A DNA stretch of 64,000 nt from Virgibacillus halodenitrificans JCM 12304 (lineage in GTDB: Bacteria; Bacillota; Bacilli; Bacillales; Amphibacillaceae). The stretch is from assembly GCF_001310895.1 (NCBI RefSeq), contig NZ_BAZS01000003.1, forward strand, positions 62,001 to 126,000, in the 5' to 3' direction. Both the position numbers and the translations under genes were made by a program. Positions within the stretch are counted from its first letter, which is position 1, and the number at the start of each line of letters is the position of its first letter. Below are positions 63,887 through 64,000 of this stretch, in pieces. The notes under the pieces were generated by a model that saw nothing but the letters and a program-made list of their open reading frames with translations, did no database searches and was not told the origin of the DNA.

Positions 63887-64000
63887 ATGCCTAGTAAAAG
63901 TATACAAATTCAAGGCGCAAGGGCACATAATTTAAAGAATGTTGATGTCACCATTCCTAAAAATAATCTGGTCGTACTTACAGGCTTGTCAGGATCTGGA
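63887..64000 (+). CDS. uvrA: Excinuclease ABC subunit A, N-terminal fragment (runs off the window)
   Basis: ATG 63887 follows GGGAGG, 8 bases after uvrB stops. The 38 visible residues include [20 protein letters not shown] and the beginning of the first Walker A, LTGLSGSG, which is diagnostic for UvrA, the damage-sensing ATPase of nucleotide excision repair. Confidence 0.96.
   Translation, partial: MPSKSIQIQGARAHNLKNVDVTIPKNNLVVLTGLSGSG

Noticed and set aside
1..64000. CRISPR arrays, rRNA or tRNA genes, prophage or plasmid modules
   Set aside because: No regularly spaced direct repeats, no rRNA or tRNA cores, and no phage structural or replication genes were seen on reading.

Overview
The window looks like chromosomal DNA of a motile, endospore-forming, low-GC Gram-positive bacterium of the Bacillaceae. 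Gene content and order suggest an Oceanobacillus/Virgibacillus-like genus, which is an inference. Support comes from the Bacillus-type order comFA-comFC-yvyF-flgM-flgN-flgK-flgL-yviE-fliW-csrA-flaG-fliS-fliT-hpf-secA-prfB-cccB-ftsE-ftsX-(M23 peptidase)-ctpB-minJ-uvrB-uvrA, from degS-degU, LtaS, and a TasA/SipW/SinI/SinR matrix cluster. Strong AGGAGG-type ribosome binding sites and frequent TTG/GTG starts fit the same group. No rRNA, tRNA, CRISPR array or complete insertion sequence was seen.

Layout. 1-6.2 kb: the end of one chemoreceptor, an atypical LuxR-type regulator, a second chemoreceptor and lipoteichoic acid synthase. 6.3-7.6 kb: a GC-rich structured repeat, Spo0A-like boxes and one doubtful small ORF. 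7.9-16.8 kb: metabolism and transport, with two MFS carriers, a DASS dicarboxylate carrier on the minus strand, 5-oxoprolinase pxpB-pxpA-pxpC, a third MFS carrier and a HAD phosphatase. 17-21.4 kb: a YdjO-like protein, an aldehyde dehydrogenase under a perfect cre site, a DUF779 protein, a two-halved P-loop ATPase and an IDEAL-domain protein. 21.5-25.4 kb, minus strand: a PBP3-type penicillin-binding protein, an LCP ligase and a class D sortase.

25.4-30.1 kb is the most interesting region: tasA, a frameshifted tasA paralogue, tapA, sipW, a surface protein ending in LPNTA-TM-basic tail, then sinI and sinR. An array of GTTCTTT (SinR-type) boxes precedes tasA. Two Spo0A-like boxes and a cyclic-di-GMP-I riboswitch precede sinI. 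The divergent class D sortase is the expected enzyme for the LPNTA protein. Together this reads as a self-contained biofilm-matrix module: fibre subunits, processing peptidase, anchor, wall-linked protein, and a switch apparently wired to both Spo0A and c-di-GMP.

30.4-39.5 kb: a VanZ-like protein, a small Spo0A-box-associated ORF, the GlcNAc genes nagP-nagA-nagB, a frameshifted yvyE, degS-degU and a DegV protein. 39.5-48.7 kb: late competence and flagellar genes, without hag and fliD at their usual places, then hpf. 48.7-49.6 kb: a second, shorter copy of the structured repeat in opposite orientation, three Spo0A boxes and a 50-residue coiled-coil ORF. 49.7-64 kb: secA, prfB with its programmed frameshift, cccB, ftsEX with an M23 hydrolase, ctpB, a frameshifted minJ, a copper nitrite reductase with an FNR-type box, and uvrB (frameshifted near its end)-uvrA behind a LexA box.

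Four normally conserved genes (tasA2, yvyE, minJ twice, uvrB) carry apparent single-base indels. This could be sequence error or real decay and should be settled before any biological reading.
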